From Lelliottia jeotgali (GTDB taxonomy: Bacteria; Pseudomonadota; Gammaproteobacteria; Enterobacterales; Enterobacteriaceae), in NCBI GenBank assembly GCA_002271215.1, contig CP018628.1:3410001-3474000 (forward strand): a stretch of DNA of 64,000 nucleotides, written 5' to 3'. Positions 7,819-16,659 of the stretch are shown in pieces. The stretch's first letter is position 1. Each line of letters starts with the position of its first letter. The notes below the pieces were generated by a model, which worked only from the letters and a program-made list of their open reading frames with translations, was not told the origin of the DNA and made no database searches. The position numbers were made by a program, and so were the translations under genes.

Positions 7819-9234
7819 TTATAAAAAGTAGCGATCGCGGAAGGTCAACAGCGCCTTTTCGAAACAGCTAAATGGCGGGTGAACGATGCCCGCCCCAATC
7901 ATGCCGATCCCGGCGTCTTTGTGGGCGATGGCGGTGTTGATCACCGGCAGAATGCCGCTGGCGGCAACGCGGGTGATATCAATCGCCGTTGGGATGCCCA
8001 TAAACGAGAGCAGCGGAATGGTGACGTTCGGGTTTTCGCCAAGGGTGATTTCGCGCATCTGGCGCGAGAAGTCGATGGCTTCGTCCACCGTGCCGCCCAC
8101 CAGCGCGACAATCGCCGGCGCCGTCGCCATCGCAAATCCGCCGATGCCGTAGGTTTCGGTGATGGCGCTGTCGCCGATATCCAGACCGGAATCCTCCGGT
8201 TTGTAACCGGCAAACATCGGGCCAATCACCTGCTGCGCCGGGCCGGTAAACCACTGCCCCGGCAGGCCAGAAATGCGCAGGCCAAATTCGTACCCGTTAC
8301 GCGCCATCGTCGTGACCACGGTGCTGTACTCGATCCCATGCGCGGCATCCAGCGCGGCTTTGCACATCGCCATCCACGTCGGGCCGGAGAAGTAGTCGCT
8401 GCTCGCCACGAACTCGAACACCTGACGCTGCTGCTCTACCGGATAACCGGCCTGAATCAGCCCCGGTGTTAGCGCCTGGATCAACAGCGTGGTGCCTGCG
8501 TTGTTGCGGTTGTGGCACTCATCGCCCATGTGCAGCGCCTGAGCCAGCATTAAGCGCAGATCGATTTCACCGATGATTTTCATCGCATCACGCAGCATCG
8601 GACCGAGCACATCGCGCATCCAGTTCAGGCGATCAATAACGCTTTGATCGTTAGCCCCCATGCGCAGGATTTTCGCCATCTGCTCGCTGAGGTTGGTGAA
8701 CGCACGGTTGCCGTAGGTTTTGTTCTCGACGATGTGCATGAACATCGACGCCGAGGTGACACCCGCCATCGAGCCGACGCAGTCGTGTTCGTGGCACGGC
8801 GAGAAGGTAATTTCCCCGGATGCCGCGAGGCGCTCGGCGTCGTCCAAATCGCTTGCCAACCCTTCAAACACCAGTGCGCCCGTCACTGCGCCGCGCATTG
8901 CGCCGCACATGTTTTGCCACGCCACCGGTGGGCCGGCATGCAGAATGGTGGTGCGAGTCATGCCAGGCACCACGTTGATGGCCTGATCAAAGCCCACCAG
9001 CACCGGATGGGACTGAATAATGCGCTCCAGCGCCTGTTTGTTGGCGGCGGCGATTTTTTCGGCAAACGTGGACTGTGCCAGCTGATCCAGCGCCTCCACC
9101 ACCTGCATATTGCCCTGCCCCGGCGGCGTCCAGTCGAGCTGCGTGACCGGCACGTGTTGTTTTTTGAGATCGTCGCTGAACATGGCGATACCGACATTAA
9201 TGACGTTCAGCGGCTGGTTAAATAAGGTTTTCAT
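7819..9234 (-). CDS. yahG: DUF1116 protein YahG (YlbE/AllG-like)
   Basis: The 471-residue DUF1116 protein has characteristic segments PVLVGFDQAINVVPGMT, GAVTGALVFEGLA, CHEHDCVGSMAGVTS and YGIGGFAMATAPAIV. The paralogue YlbE/AllG works with FdrA/AllF as part of oxamate carbamoyltransferase in the allantoin pathway. By family knowledge YahG is therefore probably a subunit of a related carbamoyltransferase. Its ATG shares one base with the yahF stop (TGATG), so translation is coupled. Cytoplasmic, no membrane segment. Active-site residues are not known well enough to name. Confidence 0.85.
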   Translation of the reverse strand: MKTLFNQPLNVINVGIAMFSDDLKKQHVPVTQLDWTPPGQGNMQVVEALDQLAQSTFAEKIAAANKQALERIIQSHPVLVGFDQAINVVPGMTRTTILHAGPPVAWQNMCGAMRGAVTGALVFEGLASDLDDAERLAASGEITFSPCHEHDCVGSMAGVTSASMFMHIVENKTYGNRAFTNLSEQMAKILRMGANDQSVIDRLNWMRDVLGPMLRDAMKIIGEIDLRLMLAQALHMGDECHNRNNAGTTLLIQALTPGLIQAGYPVEQQRQVFEFVASSDYFSGPTWMAMCKAALDAAHGIEYSTVVTTMARNGYEFGLRISGLPGQWFTGPAQQVIGPMFAGYKPEDSGLDIGDSAITETYGIGGFAMATAPAIVALVGGTVDEAIDFSRQMREITLGENPNVTIPLLSFMGIPTAIDITRVAASGILPVINTAIAHKDAGIGMIGAGIVHPPFSCFEKALLTFRDRYFL

Positions 9235-10775
9235 CAGGCTTTTTCTCCTTTGCAGACAAATTCACGCGCCAGTAATCCGGTATTGGTGCTGCTGCTGGCC
9301 CAGATCACACCTGCATCCGTGAGCAACTGGCACTGCTGCGACAGGGACGGGGTATCCAGATCGGTGCCGAGCACGTAGCCAAGGATCTCCAGCGGGCGGT
9401 TGTCCGCTTTTGCGATGGCCTGCGCCTCTTTAATGGCGTCGATCATCACCCCGACCGGGTCCTCGTGGGAGCCAAAGCCGAGCACGAAATCCATCACGAT
9501 CACGCCGACTTCCGGGTCGCGCGCCTCCTGCAACAGACGGCTGATGCGGTTGGTCGGGTCGATCATCGGATGCGGTTTGCCGTTGGTGAAATCATCGTCG
9601 CCGAAATCAAGGAAGGTATGGGCTTGGCTGACGTTGAGATCGGCCAGCCGTTTGGTCGGATCCGGCTGGATGTTGCTGTAAACGTCGTCGAATTTTTCCA
9701 GTGCCGCGAACATCGCTTCATCGCATAAAGTGCCGCCGCAGAACAGGCCGCGAATGTATTTTTGCTGCGGTGTCAGACGCGTACGGACTTCTTCAATAAG
9801 CGGCCAGTTGAGCGGATGCAAATCCAGCGACTCTTTTTTAATGCCGGTGAGGAGGACCGCTTTCAGGGCTGCCTCTTTGGTTCCGCGCGCGAACTGCAGG
9901 CCGTCTTCATCGGCGGGCGGTTCGTTGCGCCCGAGGAAACAGACCACCACCGGTTTGCGACAGGCGCGGGCGCGGGCCAGCACTTTTTCAGCCACTTTAG
10001 GCGCAGGTGGTTTAGAGATTAAGGCGATCACCTGCGTGGCCTCGTCGGCTTCGAGCATTTCAATGGCGTCGAGCATCATCAGGCCGCCGATTTTTTCACT
10101 CAAATCACGGCCACCGGTGCCGATCAGTTGCGATATGCCGCCGCCGAATTCATGAATGCGCGCGCTCAGCTCCTGGCTGCCGGTGCCCGACGCGCCAACG
10201 ATGCCGATCGGTCCGCGACGGACCGCGTTGCCAAAGCACAGCGCCGCACCGTTGATAATGGCGGTGCCGCAGTCCGGGCCCATCATCAGCAGGCCTTTCT
10301 CATGCGCCAGCTGCTTAAGCGCCAGTTCGTCATCGAGGCTGACGTTATCAGAGAAGAGCATCACGTTGAGATCGTTTTCCAGCGCCTGGCGCGCTTCGCG
10401 GGCGGCAAACAGGCCGTTGACCGAAATCACCGCCAGATTGCTGTCGGGACGATGAGTTTTGGCGCTGGCGAGCGTGGCGAAACGCGCTTCGTGCGCACCG
10501 CCGCTCTCCTTGCGGGTAAACAATTCTTCGATGGCCGCCAGGGTTTCATCATTGGCAGACTCACCTTTAATCACAATCATCAGGTCGCCGTTTTTAGCGT
10601 CCTGCAGTTCCGGCGTTAATAAGCCGAGGTTTTTTAAAACGCCTTTGTTCATTTCGGTCGCCATCGCCACAAACGCCTGTTCCACACCAGGCAATTTATT
10701 GGCTTTGGTCGAAACCGACATCAGCGAAACAGAATCAAAATAAGTGTTCTTTTTAATAACGATTTTGGTGGGCAT
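9234..10775 (-). CDS. yahF: FdrA-like acyl-CoA-synthetase-fold protein YahF
   Basis: The 513-residue protein is related to FdrA/AllF and to the succinyl-CoA synthetase fold. The Rossmann-type stretch GPIGIVGASGTGSQE and IGTGGRDLSEKIGG are visible, with a C-terminal ligase-like region including LFCGGTLCDEAMFAALE. The start at 10775 (MPTKIVIKKNTYFDSVSL) has GGGAGGA 5 bases upstream. The ATG further upstream (10814) lacks a ribosome site. The stop overlaps the yahG start. By analogy with FdrA it probably forms the carbamoyltransferase catalytic complex with YahG. Reaction and substrate are inferred. Confidence 0.85.
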   Translation of the reverse strand: MPTKIVIKKNTYFDSVSLMSVSTKANKLPGVEQAFVAMATEMNKGVLKNLGLLTPELQDAKNGDLMIVIKGESANDETLAAIEELFTRKESGGAHEARFATLASAKTHRPDSNLAVISVNGLFAAREARQALENDLNVMLFSDNVSLDDELALKQLAHEKGLLMMGPDCGTAIINGAALCFGNAVRRGPIGIVGASGTGSQELSARIHEFGGGISQLIGTGGRDLSEKIGGLMMLDAIEMLEADEATQVIALISKPPAPKVAEKVLARARACRKPVVVCFLGRNEPPADEDGLQFARGTKEAALKAVLLTGIKKESLDLHPLNWPLIEEVRTRLTPQQKYIRGLFCGGTLCDEAMFAALEKFDDVYSNIQPDPTKRLADLNVSQAHTFLDFGDDDFTNGKPHPMIDPTNRISRLLQEARDPEVGVIVMDFVLGFGSHEDPVGVMIDAIKEAQAIAKADNRPLEILGYVLGTDLDTPSLSQQCQLLTDAGVIWASSSTNTGLLAREFVCKGEKA

Positions 10776-10882
10776 GTTTCCTCCCGAATGCGGGCAAAAG
10801 GGGGCCGCCATCATGATTAAGGCATGATGGTAAACGTGAAAAATTTCAGGTCAGGCAAGCCCGAAAAGGCTTGCCGAATGCA

Positions 10883-11488
10883 TTACGCGCCGGCGGCTAA
10901 CAGCAGCTCGGCAATGGCGTGATAGCCTTTCTCGCGCGCCAGTTCGAGCGGCGTTTTACCGTATTTGTCGGTCATGTGCGGATTGGCGCCGTGGTCGAGA
11001 AGTAATTTGACGATCTCCTGCTGTTTTGGGCCGCCATCGTTGAGCACGATCGCTTCCAGCAGCGGCGTCCAGCCGACAAAGTTGGTGTGATTGACGTTGA
11101 TATCTGTGTGGGTCAACAGTTCGCGGACAATTTCCACGTGACCTTTTTCACTGGCAGGCGTAATACCCACGCCGCCAAAACGCGACAGACGATCCAAGTC
11201 CGGATTCGCGGGCAGGATAATGCGCAGCAGAGTTAGATCATTCGTCAAACAGCTGATTAAGAACGGATTGAAACAGGTCTGATCCTGTTTATCGATATCC
11301 GCACCGGCGGAAATAAGAAATTCAACGCAAGGATAATGCTTTTTGAGGCTGGCAGTAATAATGGCGGTTCTTTTCTGGCGATTGGTGGCGTTGATATCCA
11401 CGCCTTTTTCCAGACAGGCTTTAAGTGCATCCAGATTGCCCTGCTCTGCCGCCAGCAGAAATTCAGTAACGAGTTCATTTGCAGACAT
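10883..11488 (-). CDS. yahD: Ankyrin-repeat protein YahD
   Basis: The 201-residue soluble protein is almost entirely ankyrin repeats, with recurring G-(A/V)-D-I-(N/D) turns and TPLLEAI / TPLELAREKGYHAIAELLL helices giving about five to six repeats. No signal peptide or catalytic domain is visible. The start at 11488 (MSANELVTEFLLAAEQ) has GGAGT about 9 bases upstream and matches E. coli YahD. It is the first gene of the operon, about 107 bases before yahF. Its role is unknown. A scaffold for the FdrA/DUF1116 complex is conceivable. In E. coli a DUF2877 gene, yahE, follows yahD, but no such gene fits here. Confidence 0.85.
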   Translation of the reverse strand: MSANELVTEFLLAAEQGNLDALKACLEKGVDINATNRQKRTAIITASLKKHYPCVEFLISAGADIDKQDQTCFNPFLISCLTNDLTLLRIILPANPDLDRLSRFGGVGITPASEKGHVEIVRELLTHTDINVNHTNFVGWTPLLEAIVLNDGGPKQQEIVKLLLDHGANPHMTDKYGKTPLELAREKGYHAIAELLLAAGA

Positions 11489-11856
11489 ATTCAGACTCCG
11501 ATTTTTCATTTCTGATGACCTGAGAATAGCAACAGCCCAGGGATAAAAGAATCCGCTTAAATTTCATTCATCGTAAGCACATTGATTGTTGAATCAAAAT
11601 CAACAGTTGAGTCAAAACGTGCGTCGGTGCAATGTTTTTCTTATCTTTCGAGCACTTTTTCCGCACAGAAGTGCTTTCTGCTTATGGCTCAACACGCCTT
11701 TACTGGCGCGGCCTGAAACAAAATCACAGAAGTGTGATTGCGCTCAAATGAGTTGTAACCGCAGTGTTAAATACTGTTCAAAACTGATTGCCGTTTGGGT
11801 GGATTACAAATAGATTCAACAATACCGCTGAGGCCGTTTGCATAAGAGAGTGAGCC
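11489..11856. promoter_or_regulatory. Divergent yahD / yahB control region
   Basis: This 368-base AT-rich gap holds no credible gene. It must contain both the yahD operon promoter and the yahB promoter, with the LysR operator. TTGATTGTTGAATCAAAATCA around 11583-11603 contains an inverted repeat (TTGATT...AATCAA), a plausible LysR-type site. The exact -35/-10 elements are not assigned. Confidence 0.5.
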
Positions 11857-12786
11857 ATGAATTCTATTTTCACTGAAGAGAACCTGCTGGCTTTTACCGC
11901 TGCGGCGCGCTTCGGCAGCTTCAGTAAAGCGGCAGACGAACTGGGCGTGACGACATCCGCGATAAGTTACACCATCAAACGGATGGAGACCGGGCTGGAC
12001 GTCGTACTGTTCGTGCGTAATACCCGCAGTATCGAACTGACAGAATCCGGATTTTACTTTTATCGTAAAGCGACGGATTTGCTTAATGATTTTCACGCCA
12101 TCAAACGCGGGATTGATACCATTTCACAGGGCATCGAAGCGCGGGTACGCATTTGTATTAACCAGCTTTTATATACGCCGCGCCATACTGCGAGACTGTT
12201 GCAGGTATTAAAAAAACAGTTCCCGACCTGCCAGATCACGGTCACCACCGAGGTGTATAACGGCGTGTGGGATTCGATTATTAATAACCAGGCGAATATT
12301 GCCATTGGTGCGCCAGATACGCTGCTCGACGGCGGTGGGATTGATTACACGGAGATTGGCGCGATTCGATGGGTGTTCGCCATCTCTCCCCAGCATCCGC
12401 TGGCATTTTCCCCGGAGCCGATTGCCGAGAGCCAGCTGCGCCTTTACCCGAATATCATGGTTGAGGACACGGCGCACACGATCAATAAAAAAGTGGGATG
12501 GTTGCTGCACGGGCAGGAGGCGATTCTGGTGCCGGACTTTAACACCAAATGTCAGTGTCAGATTCTTGGCGAAGGGATTGGCTTTTTACCGGAACATATG
12601 GCGCGGGAAGCGGTGGAAGAAGGCCTGCTGGTGACGCGGCGGATTAACAATCCCCGTCAGGATTCCCGCATGTTGCTGGCAACACAACATGCGGCGACCG
12701 GCCAGGTAACCCGCTGGATCAAACAGCAGTTTGGGCCTCAAGGCGTCCTGACCGGGGTTTATAGCGATTTATTGTGGCGAGATTGA
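11857..12786 (+). CDS. yahB: LysR-family regulator YahB
   Basis: The 309-residue LysR regulator has an N-terminal wHTH (FGSFSKAADELGVTTSAISYT, about residues 17-37) and a LysR substrate-binding domain beyond residue 95. It is divergent from the yahD-yahJ operon, the same arrangement as E. coli yahB, so it is the probable pathway regulator. The inducer is unknown. The N-terminal sequence reads cleanly from ATG 11857 with GAGAGTGAGCC just upstream. Confidence 0.85.
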   Translation: MNSIFTEENLLAFTAAARFGSFSKAADELGVTTSAISYTIKRMETGLDVVLFVRNTRSIELTESGFYFYRKATDLLNDFHAIKRGIDTISQGIEARVRICINQLLYTPRHTARLLQVLKKQFPTCQITVTTEVYNGVWDSIINNQANIAIGAPDTLLDGGGIDYTEIGAIRWVFAISPQHPLAFSPEPIAESQLRLYPNIMVEDTAHTINKKVGWLLHGQEAILVPDFNTKCQCQILGEGIGFLPEHMAREAVEEGLLVTRRINNPRQDSRMLLATQHAATGQVTRWIKQQFGPQGVLTGVYSDLLWRD

Positions 12787-12789
12787 CGT

Positions 12790-12948
12790 TTAATCGCGGG
12801 ACTGCACCCAGAAAGCATGAATAAGCCCCGGAATGTAACCCAAAAGAGTCAGAACGATATTAAGAATAAACGCCCAGCCGAAGCCTTTGCCAAGCAATAC
12901 GCCCAGCGGTGGGATAAGAATAGTAAAAACGATACGCCAGAAACCCAT
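12790..12948 (-). CDS. yqaE: Pmp3/UPF0057 small membrane protein YqaE
   Basis: This 52-residue protein reads MGFWRIVFTILIPPLGVLLG and continues with a second hydrophobic span and the ending GLIHAFWVQSRD. Two transmembrane segments and the IPPLGVLLGKG motif define the Pmp3/UPF0057 family of stress-associated membrane proteolipids. The stop is 4 bases from the convergent yahB stop. In E. coli yqaE lies in the same region upstream of stpA, which marks the return to conserved synteny. Exact function in bacteria is unsettled. Confidence 0.9.
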   Translation of the reverse strand: MGFWRIVFTILIPPLGVLLGKGFGWAFILNIVLTLLGYIPGLIHAFWVQSRD

Positions 12949-13168
12949 ACATTCTCCATACAAGCTAAACAGGTAATTGTTAAAAAAGATAATTTATCTT
13001 TAAACGTAGTGAGTTTACCGTGGCCTGCCATTCCGCTCGCGAGCTTTTACGCTCCTTTACCCTCTTTACAATCGCACAGACTGGCGAATAAGAGGTATTC
13101 GCGCGTTAAGCCTGTACCCTGCTGGCGACGTGGGCTAAGGTAAGAAACACCAAAATGAGGAGGTCACT

Positions 13169-13348
13169 ATGTTTACTGTTGGAGATCTTGTGCAGCCACG
13201 TATGGGCGGCCCAAAACTGAAAGTGGTTGAAGTCCATGAGGATCAGATTGTTGCCGTGCAGGCAAGCAATGAGCAAGGCGAGAAATTTACGCTGAAGGCG
13301 GCGGATGTGGCGCTGTATAAAGAAGACGGTGATTTCGGCGTCTGCTGA
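13169..13348 (+). CDS. YodC-like DUF2158 small protein
   Basis: The 59-residue protein begins MFTVGDLVQPRMGGPKLKVV and ends DGDFGVC. The short beta-rich motif GDLVQ..GGP.MTV is the DUF2158/YodC family signature. A strong ribosome site, GAGGAGG, lies at 13156-13162. It converges on stpA across a shared hairpin. The function is unknown. E. coli has ygaV-ygaP near this spot instead. Confidence 0.8.
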   Translation: MFTVGDLVQPRMGGPKLKVVEVHEDQIVAVQASNEQGEKFTLKAADVALYKEDGDFGVC

Positions 13349-13353
13349 AAACT

Positions 13354-13376
13354 CAGGGCGGTGCAATACCGCCCTG
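13354..13376. terminator. Hairpin shared by the DUF2158 gene and stpA
   Basis: CAGGGCGGT and ACCGCCCTG are perfect 9-base arms around a 5-base loop between the two convergent stop codons. There is no long T-tract, but the position fits a bidirectional terminator. Confidence 0.75.
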
Positions 13377-13387
13377 ATGTAAACCAC

Positions 13388-13792
13388 TTAGATCAGGAAA
13401 TCATCCAGTGATTGACCGTTCGCCAGCGCATTCGCGATAGGCTTAGGGGTGCGGCCCTGACCGGTCCAGGTTTTTTCTTCACCGTTAACGTCAGTAAAAC
13501 GATATTTCGCTTCACGTGCCTGACGTTTTTGCGGCTGGCTGGCGCCTTTCAGCACGTCTTTACCCAGCAAATCTTCCGGAGAAATACCGTCTGCTTTCAT
13601 CAGCTCCAACAGCGCATTAATTTTCTGCTGCTGTTCAGCCTGCTGGCTCTGCATTTCATCTTGCTCATTACGTTTTTCTTCCGTAACGATGCGGAATTTT
13701 TCCAGCATTTCTTCAAGCACATCTATAGAGAATTCACGCGCCATTGCGCGAAGGGTACGGATATTATTAAGATTTTGTAACATTGAAGACAT
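13388..13792 (-). CDS. stpA: H-NS paralogue StpA
   Basis: The 134-residue protein is nucleoid-associated. The N-terminal oligomerisation coiled coil has NNIRTLRAMAREFSIDVLEE (residues 8-27), which matches StpA rather than H-NS (QARECTLETLEE). The C-terminal DNA-binding domain has YRFTDVNGEEKTWTGQGRTP with the QGR AT-hook-like core, and the protein ends SLDDFLI. Length 134 equals E. coli StpA. StpA silences AT-rich genes, forms heteromers with H-NS and has RNA chaperone activity. The long AT-rich upstream region would itself be an H-NS/StpA target. Confidence 0.92.
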   Translation of the reverse strand: MSSMLQNLNNIRTLRAMAREFSIDVLEEMLEKFRIVTEEKRNEQDEMQSQQAEQQQKINALLELMKADGISPEDLLGKDVLKGASQPQKRQAREAKYRFTDVNGEEKTWTGQGRTPKPIANALANGQSLDDFLI

Positions 13793-14435
13793 ATTACTGA
13801 AGACCTTTTATGAGTTGATTCAATGAGCAATAGTTCAATATGGTAATCCACTTTACTTTGAATATCCAGCGAGATTCCTCCCAGACTTTTATTAAGGACA
13901 TTCAAAAATATTTAATTAATTATCCTTACCTTTATTTGCATTCCCCACAATATTGCATTTGTTTATCACACTATTTGTTTTCAAAATGGCGTGTATGGGG
14001 GGAAAGACCACGGTTTCGTTTACATAGATGAATAATCATTCACGTGTTAAGCATAGTAAAACAGATCCCATATCAGAATAATTCACCATTAAATGGGCCT
14101 TAATAGAACATTAATCACAGACTGCCTGATTTTTATACAACTTAGAGCAGCGTCTGCTGAGAGGGATGTCTTTGCGGCTTGTATCACAGCGCAAAATACA
14201 ACTAACGCATTGATTTTAAATGTCAATTAATACCGAGAGACACAAAATATCAGGCCGGGTGAAATGCAGACACTTTTAGAGCATTTTATCGACAAAAGGC
14301 CATTAAATAAAAATAAATCACTCATTGTGACTTTCAAGGCAGAGATATACTCTATACACGTTAAATAAACCAACCTAAAGCACCGTTCGCTGCGGGTAAA
14401 ATTTCTGTTTTGTGGTTTTCTCAAGGAGTTTGGAC
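13793..14435. promoter_or_regulatory. AT-rich stpA / alaE intergenic region
   Basis: This 643-base gap has no convincing gene on either strand. The left part is the stpA promoter side. Near the right end TTGTGA (14325-14330) and TATACT (14346-14351) with a 15-base spacer are a candidate alaE promoter. The high AT content fits nucleoid-protein binding. No known small RNA was recognised. Confidence 0.45.
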
Positions 14436-14885
14436 ATGTTCTCACCGCAGTCTCGCCTGCGTCACGCAGTTGCAGACACTTTCGCGATGGTTGTCTACTG
14501 TTCCGTTGTGAACATGGCGATCGAGATATTCCTCTCCGGAATGTCGTTTGAACAGTCACTTTCTTCCAGGCTGGTCGCTATTCCAGTCAACATTCTTATT
14601 GCATGGCCTTATGGATTTTACCGTGATGCGGTGATGCGCGTGGCGCGTCGCTTTAGCCCGTCCGGATGGATGAAAAACCTGGCGGACGTGCTGGCTTACG
14701 TCACCTTCCAGTCTCCGGTATATGTGGCTATTTTACTGACGGTCGGCGCAGACTGGCATCAGATTGCTGCAGCTGTCAGCTCAAATATTGTGGTGTCGAT
14801 GTTGATGGGCGCCGTCTACGGCTACTTCCTCGATTACTGCCGCCGCCTGTTTAAAGTCAGCCAGTATCATCGGTCTCAGGCGTAA
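14436..14885 (+). CDS. alaE: L-alanine exporter AlaE
   Basis: The 149-residue inner-membrane protein has four hydrophobic segments. [20 protein letters not shown] at the start and [23 protein letters not shown] and [18 protein letters not shown] further on match E. coli AlaE (YgaW), which exports excess L-alanine. The start at 14436 has CAAGGAG about 8 bases upstream and equals the E. coli start. An upstream ATG at 14412 is rejected. The family is well characterised and length is identical to E. coli. Confidence 0.93.
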   Translation: MFSPQSRLRHAVADTFAMVVYCSVVNMAIEIFLSGMSFEQSLSSRLVAIPVNILIAWPYGFYRDAVMRVARRFSPSGWMKNLADVLAYVTFQSPVYVAILLTVGADWHQIAAAVSSNIVVSMLMGAVYGYFLDYCRRLFKVSQYHRSQA

Positions 14886-14917
14886 CGTGCTGCGACTGGC
14901 CGACGCCAGTCGCGGAT

Positions 14918-15262
14918 TTATTGCGGTTCGCCAAACAAACCTTGCAGAAATCGCTCCAGCGCCATGCGGGAGCTAAAACCGTGCGGAATACCGTAGTGCT
15001 GGTGCCGTTCACCGGCTAAGTACAGCGGGAATTGCTCGTAATGATCGCAGGTTTTGATATCTGTGGCCGGCTCAGCAAACGACAAACTGCGGTCTTTTAG
15101 CGTGGGATGAATAATCAGCGCAGTGCGCCCCATTCGGGCTTCGCGGTTAACATAAACATAATTATCGCCACGGCGATATCCGTATGTTTTTTGAGTCACT
15201 GCATCCATGATGAAACCCGCTTTTTCAAGAACGCGTGCCACCTCATCGGGTCGTAAATACAT
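14918..15262 (-). CDS. ygaC: DUF2002 protein YgaC
   Basis: This 114-residue soluble protein has the same length as E. coli YgaC, with [17 protein letters not shown] at the start and a [16 protein letters not shown] motif near the end. No catalytic signature is recognised, and function is unknown. It converges with alaE and diverges from ygaM, as in E. coli. Confidence 0.9.
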   Translation of the reverse strand: MYLRPDEVARVLEKAGFIMDAVTQKTYGYRRGDNYVYVNREARMGRTALIIHPTLKDRSLSFAEPATDIKTCDHYEQFPLYLAGERHQHYGIPHGFSSRMALERFLQGLFGEPQ

Positions 15263-15422
15263 ATTTTATCCTCGTTATCTTTTCCTGCGGGCCAACCTTA
15301 CAATATTCAGCATTAGCAACGCTTTCAGATAAATCCATAAAGGCCACGATATGTCGTGACTCGCTTCAGATATTAAAATCCTGGGCTAAACTGAGTATGA
15401 ACGCAAAATTATGGAGGATCGT

Positions 15423-15752
15423 ATGTTTAACAGACCGAACCGAAACGATATTAATGACGACGCTCAGGATATTCGTAACGATGTCAGCCAATTAGCGGAC
15501 ACACTGGAAGATGTGTTGAAATCCTGGGGCTCAGATGCAAAGGATGAGGCGGATGTCGCCAGACGTAAGGCTCAGTCTCTGCTGCGTGAAACCCGCGCCC
15601 GGATGAATGGCCGCTCGCGCACATCGCAAGCCGCCTGCGACGCCATTGGCTGTGCCAGTAGTTTCGTTCGCGATAAACCGCTGTATGCCGTGGGGACTGT
15701 CGCTGCGGTGGGGATTTTTATCGGTGCCCTGCTAACGCTGCGTAATAAATAA
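15423..15752 (+). CDS. ygaM: ElaB/YqjD/YgaM-family ribosome- and membrane-associated protein
   Basis: The 109-residue DUF883-family protein has a charged helical N-terminal part (MFNRPNRNDINDDAQDIRND, then LADTLEDVLKSWG) and a single C-terminal transmembrane segment (LYAVGTVAAVGIFIGALL) before a basic tail. Paralogues ElaB and YqjD anchor to the inner membrane and bind resting ribosomes, so a similar stationary-phase role is inferred. The start at 15423 is favoured by GGAGG about 6 bases upstream. The ATG at 15411 overlaps that site. Confidence 0.88.
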   Translation: MFNRPNRNDINDDAQDIRNDVSQLADTLEDVLKSWGSDAKDEADVARRKAQSLLRETRARMNGRSRTSQAACDAIGCASSFVRDKPLYAVGTVAAVGIFIGALLTLRNK

Positions 15753-15772
15753 CCCTTAAACGCATCATGCAT

Positions 15773-15812
15773 GACCCTCGTTCGCTTTGGCGTTCGGGGG
15801 TTTTATTTTTTT
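15773..15812 (+). terminator. ygaM rho-independent terminator
   Basis: ACCCTCG and CGGGGGT arms around a TTCGCTTTGGCGTT loop are followed by TTTTATTTTTTTT, a typical intrinsic terminator 20 bases after the ygaM stop. Confidence 0.8.
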
Positions 15813-15891
15813 TGGTCAATAAACAACCAAAACCCTTGCACGGCCCGCCCCTCCTCACTTTGACTCGCATCGAGGAAAAATCACGCCAGAA

Positions 15892-15938
15892 ATACCATAT
15901 CTTGTATGGTTGAAACTTACATCAACTACATCTAGTAT
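15892..15938 (+). promoter_or_regulatory. Twin NrdR boxes upstream of nrdHIEF
   Basis: ATACCATATCTTGTAT (15892-15907) and CAACTACATCTAGTAT (15923-15938) both match the 16-base NrdR consensus ACACWATATMTWGTGT with few changes. Their starts are exactly 31 bases apart, three helical turns, the usual NrdR arrangement. They would let NrdR repress the class Ib reductase operon when dATP is high. Confidence 0.75.
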
Positions 15939-16012
15939 TCCTTTTAGCCAGACACCTACAACCCGACGCGTTCAATCGCGCCGTTCCTTCATTCTAAATG
16001 GAAATACGAATC

Positions 16013-16252
16013 ATGAGCATTACTATTTACACTCGTAACGACTGCGTTCAGTGTCACGCCACCAAACGAGCAATGGAAAGCCGTGGCGTCGAGTTTGAGA
16101 TGGTGAATGTGGACTTACAGCCCGATGCGGCAGATACCCTGCGTGCGCAAGGATTCCGTCAGCTTCCGGTGGTGATCGCCGGGGAAACCAGCTGGTCAGG
16201 CTTTCGCCCGGACATGATTAACCGCCTGCAAACTCAGGCCGCCAGCGCATGA
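16013..16252 (+). CDS. nrdH: Glutaredoxin-like electron donor NrdH
   Basis: The 79-residue thioredoxin-fold protein has redox pair C11/C14 in [12 protein letters not shown] and the WSGFRPD motif that docks thioredoxin reductase. It reduces the NrdEF ribonucleotide reductase. The start at 16013 ([10 protein letters not shown]) is supported by GGAAA about 9 bases upstream and family length. An upstream ATG at 15998 is less likely. First gene of nrdHIEF. The stop overlaps the nrdI start (ATGA). Confidence 0.92.
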   Translation: MSITIYTRNDCVQCHATKRAMESRGVEFEMVNVDLQPDAADTLRAQGFRQLPVVIAGETSWSGFRPDMINRLQTQAASA

Positions 16253-16659
16253 GTCTGCTCGTCTACTTTTCCAGCAGCTCGGAAAATACGCTGCGCTTTA
16301 TCGAGCGCGTCGGGCTGCCCGCCGTGCGCATTCCGCTCAACGAGCGCGAGCGTATTCAGGTAGACGAACCTTATATTCTGGTGGTCCCAAGCTATGGCGG
16401 CGGTGGGACGGCGGGCGCGGTGCCCCGTCAGGCGATCCGCTTTCTTAATGATCCCCATAACCGGGCGCTGATTCGCGGCGTGATCGCGGCAGGTAATCGC
16501 AACTTTGGCGATGCATTTTGCCGCGCCGGGGATGTTATCTCTCAAAAGTGCGGCGTGCCGTATCTCTATCGTTTTGAACTGATGGGGACACAGCAGGACG
16601 TAGAGAACGTGCGTAAAGGAGTGAACGAATTTTGGCAACGACAACCGCAGAACGCGTAA
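16249..16659 (+). CDS. nrdI: Flavodoxin-like NrdI
   Basis: The 136-residue protein has [17 protein letters not shown] at the start, the FMN phosphate loop, and [16 protein letters not shown], both NrdI signatures. NrdI supplies superoxide or peroxide to assemble the dimanganese-tyrosyl cofactor of NrdF. It overlaps nrdH by 4 bases and nrdE by 28 bases. Length is identical to E. coli. Confidence 0.93.
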   Translation: MSLLVYFSSSSENTLRFIERVGLPAVRIPLNERERIQVDEPYILVVPSYGGGGTAGAVPRQAIRFLNDPHNRALIRGVIAAGNRNFGDAFCRAGDVISQKCGVPYLYRFELMGTQQDVENVRKGVNEFWQRQPQNA

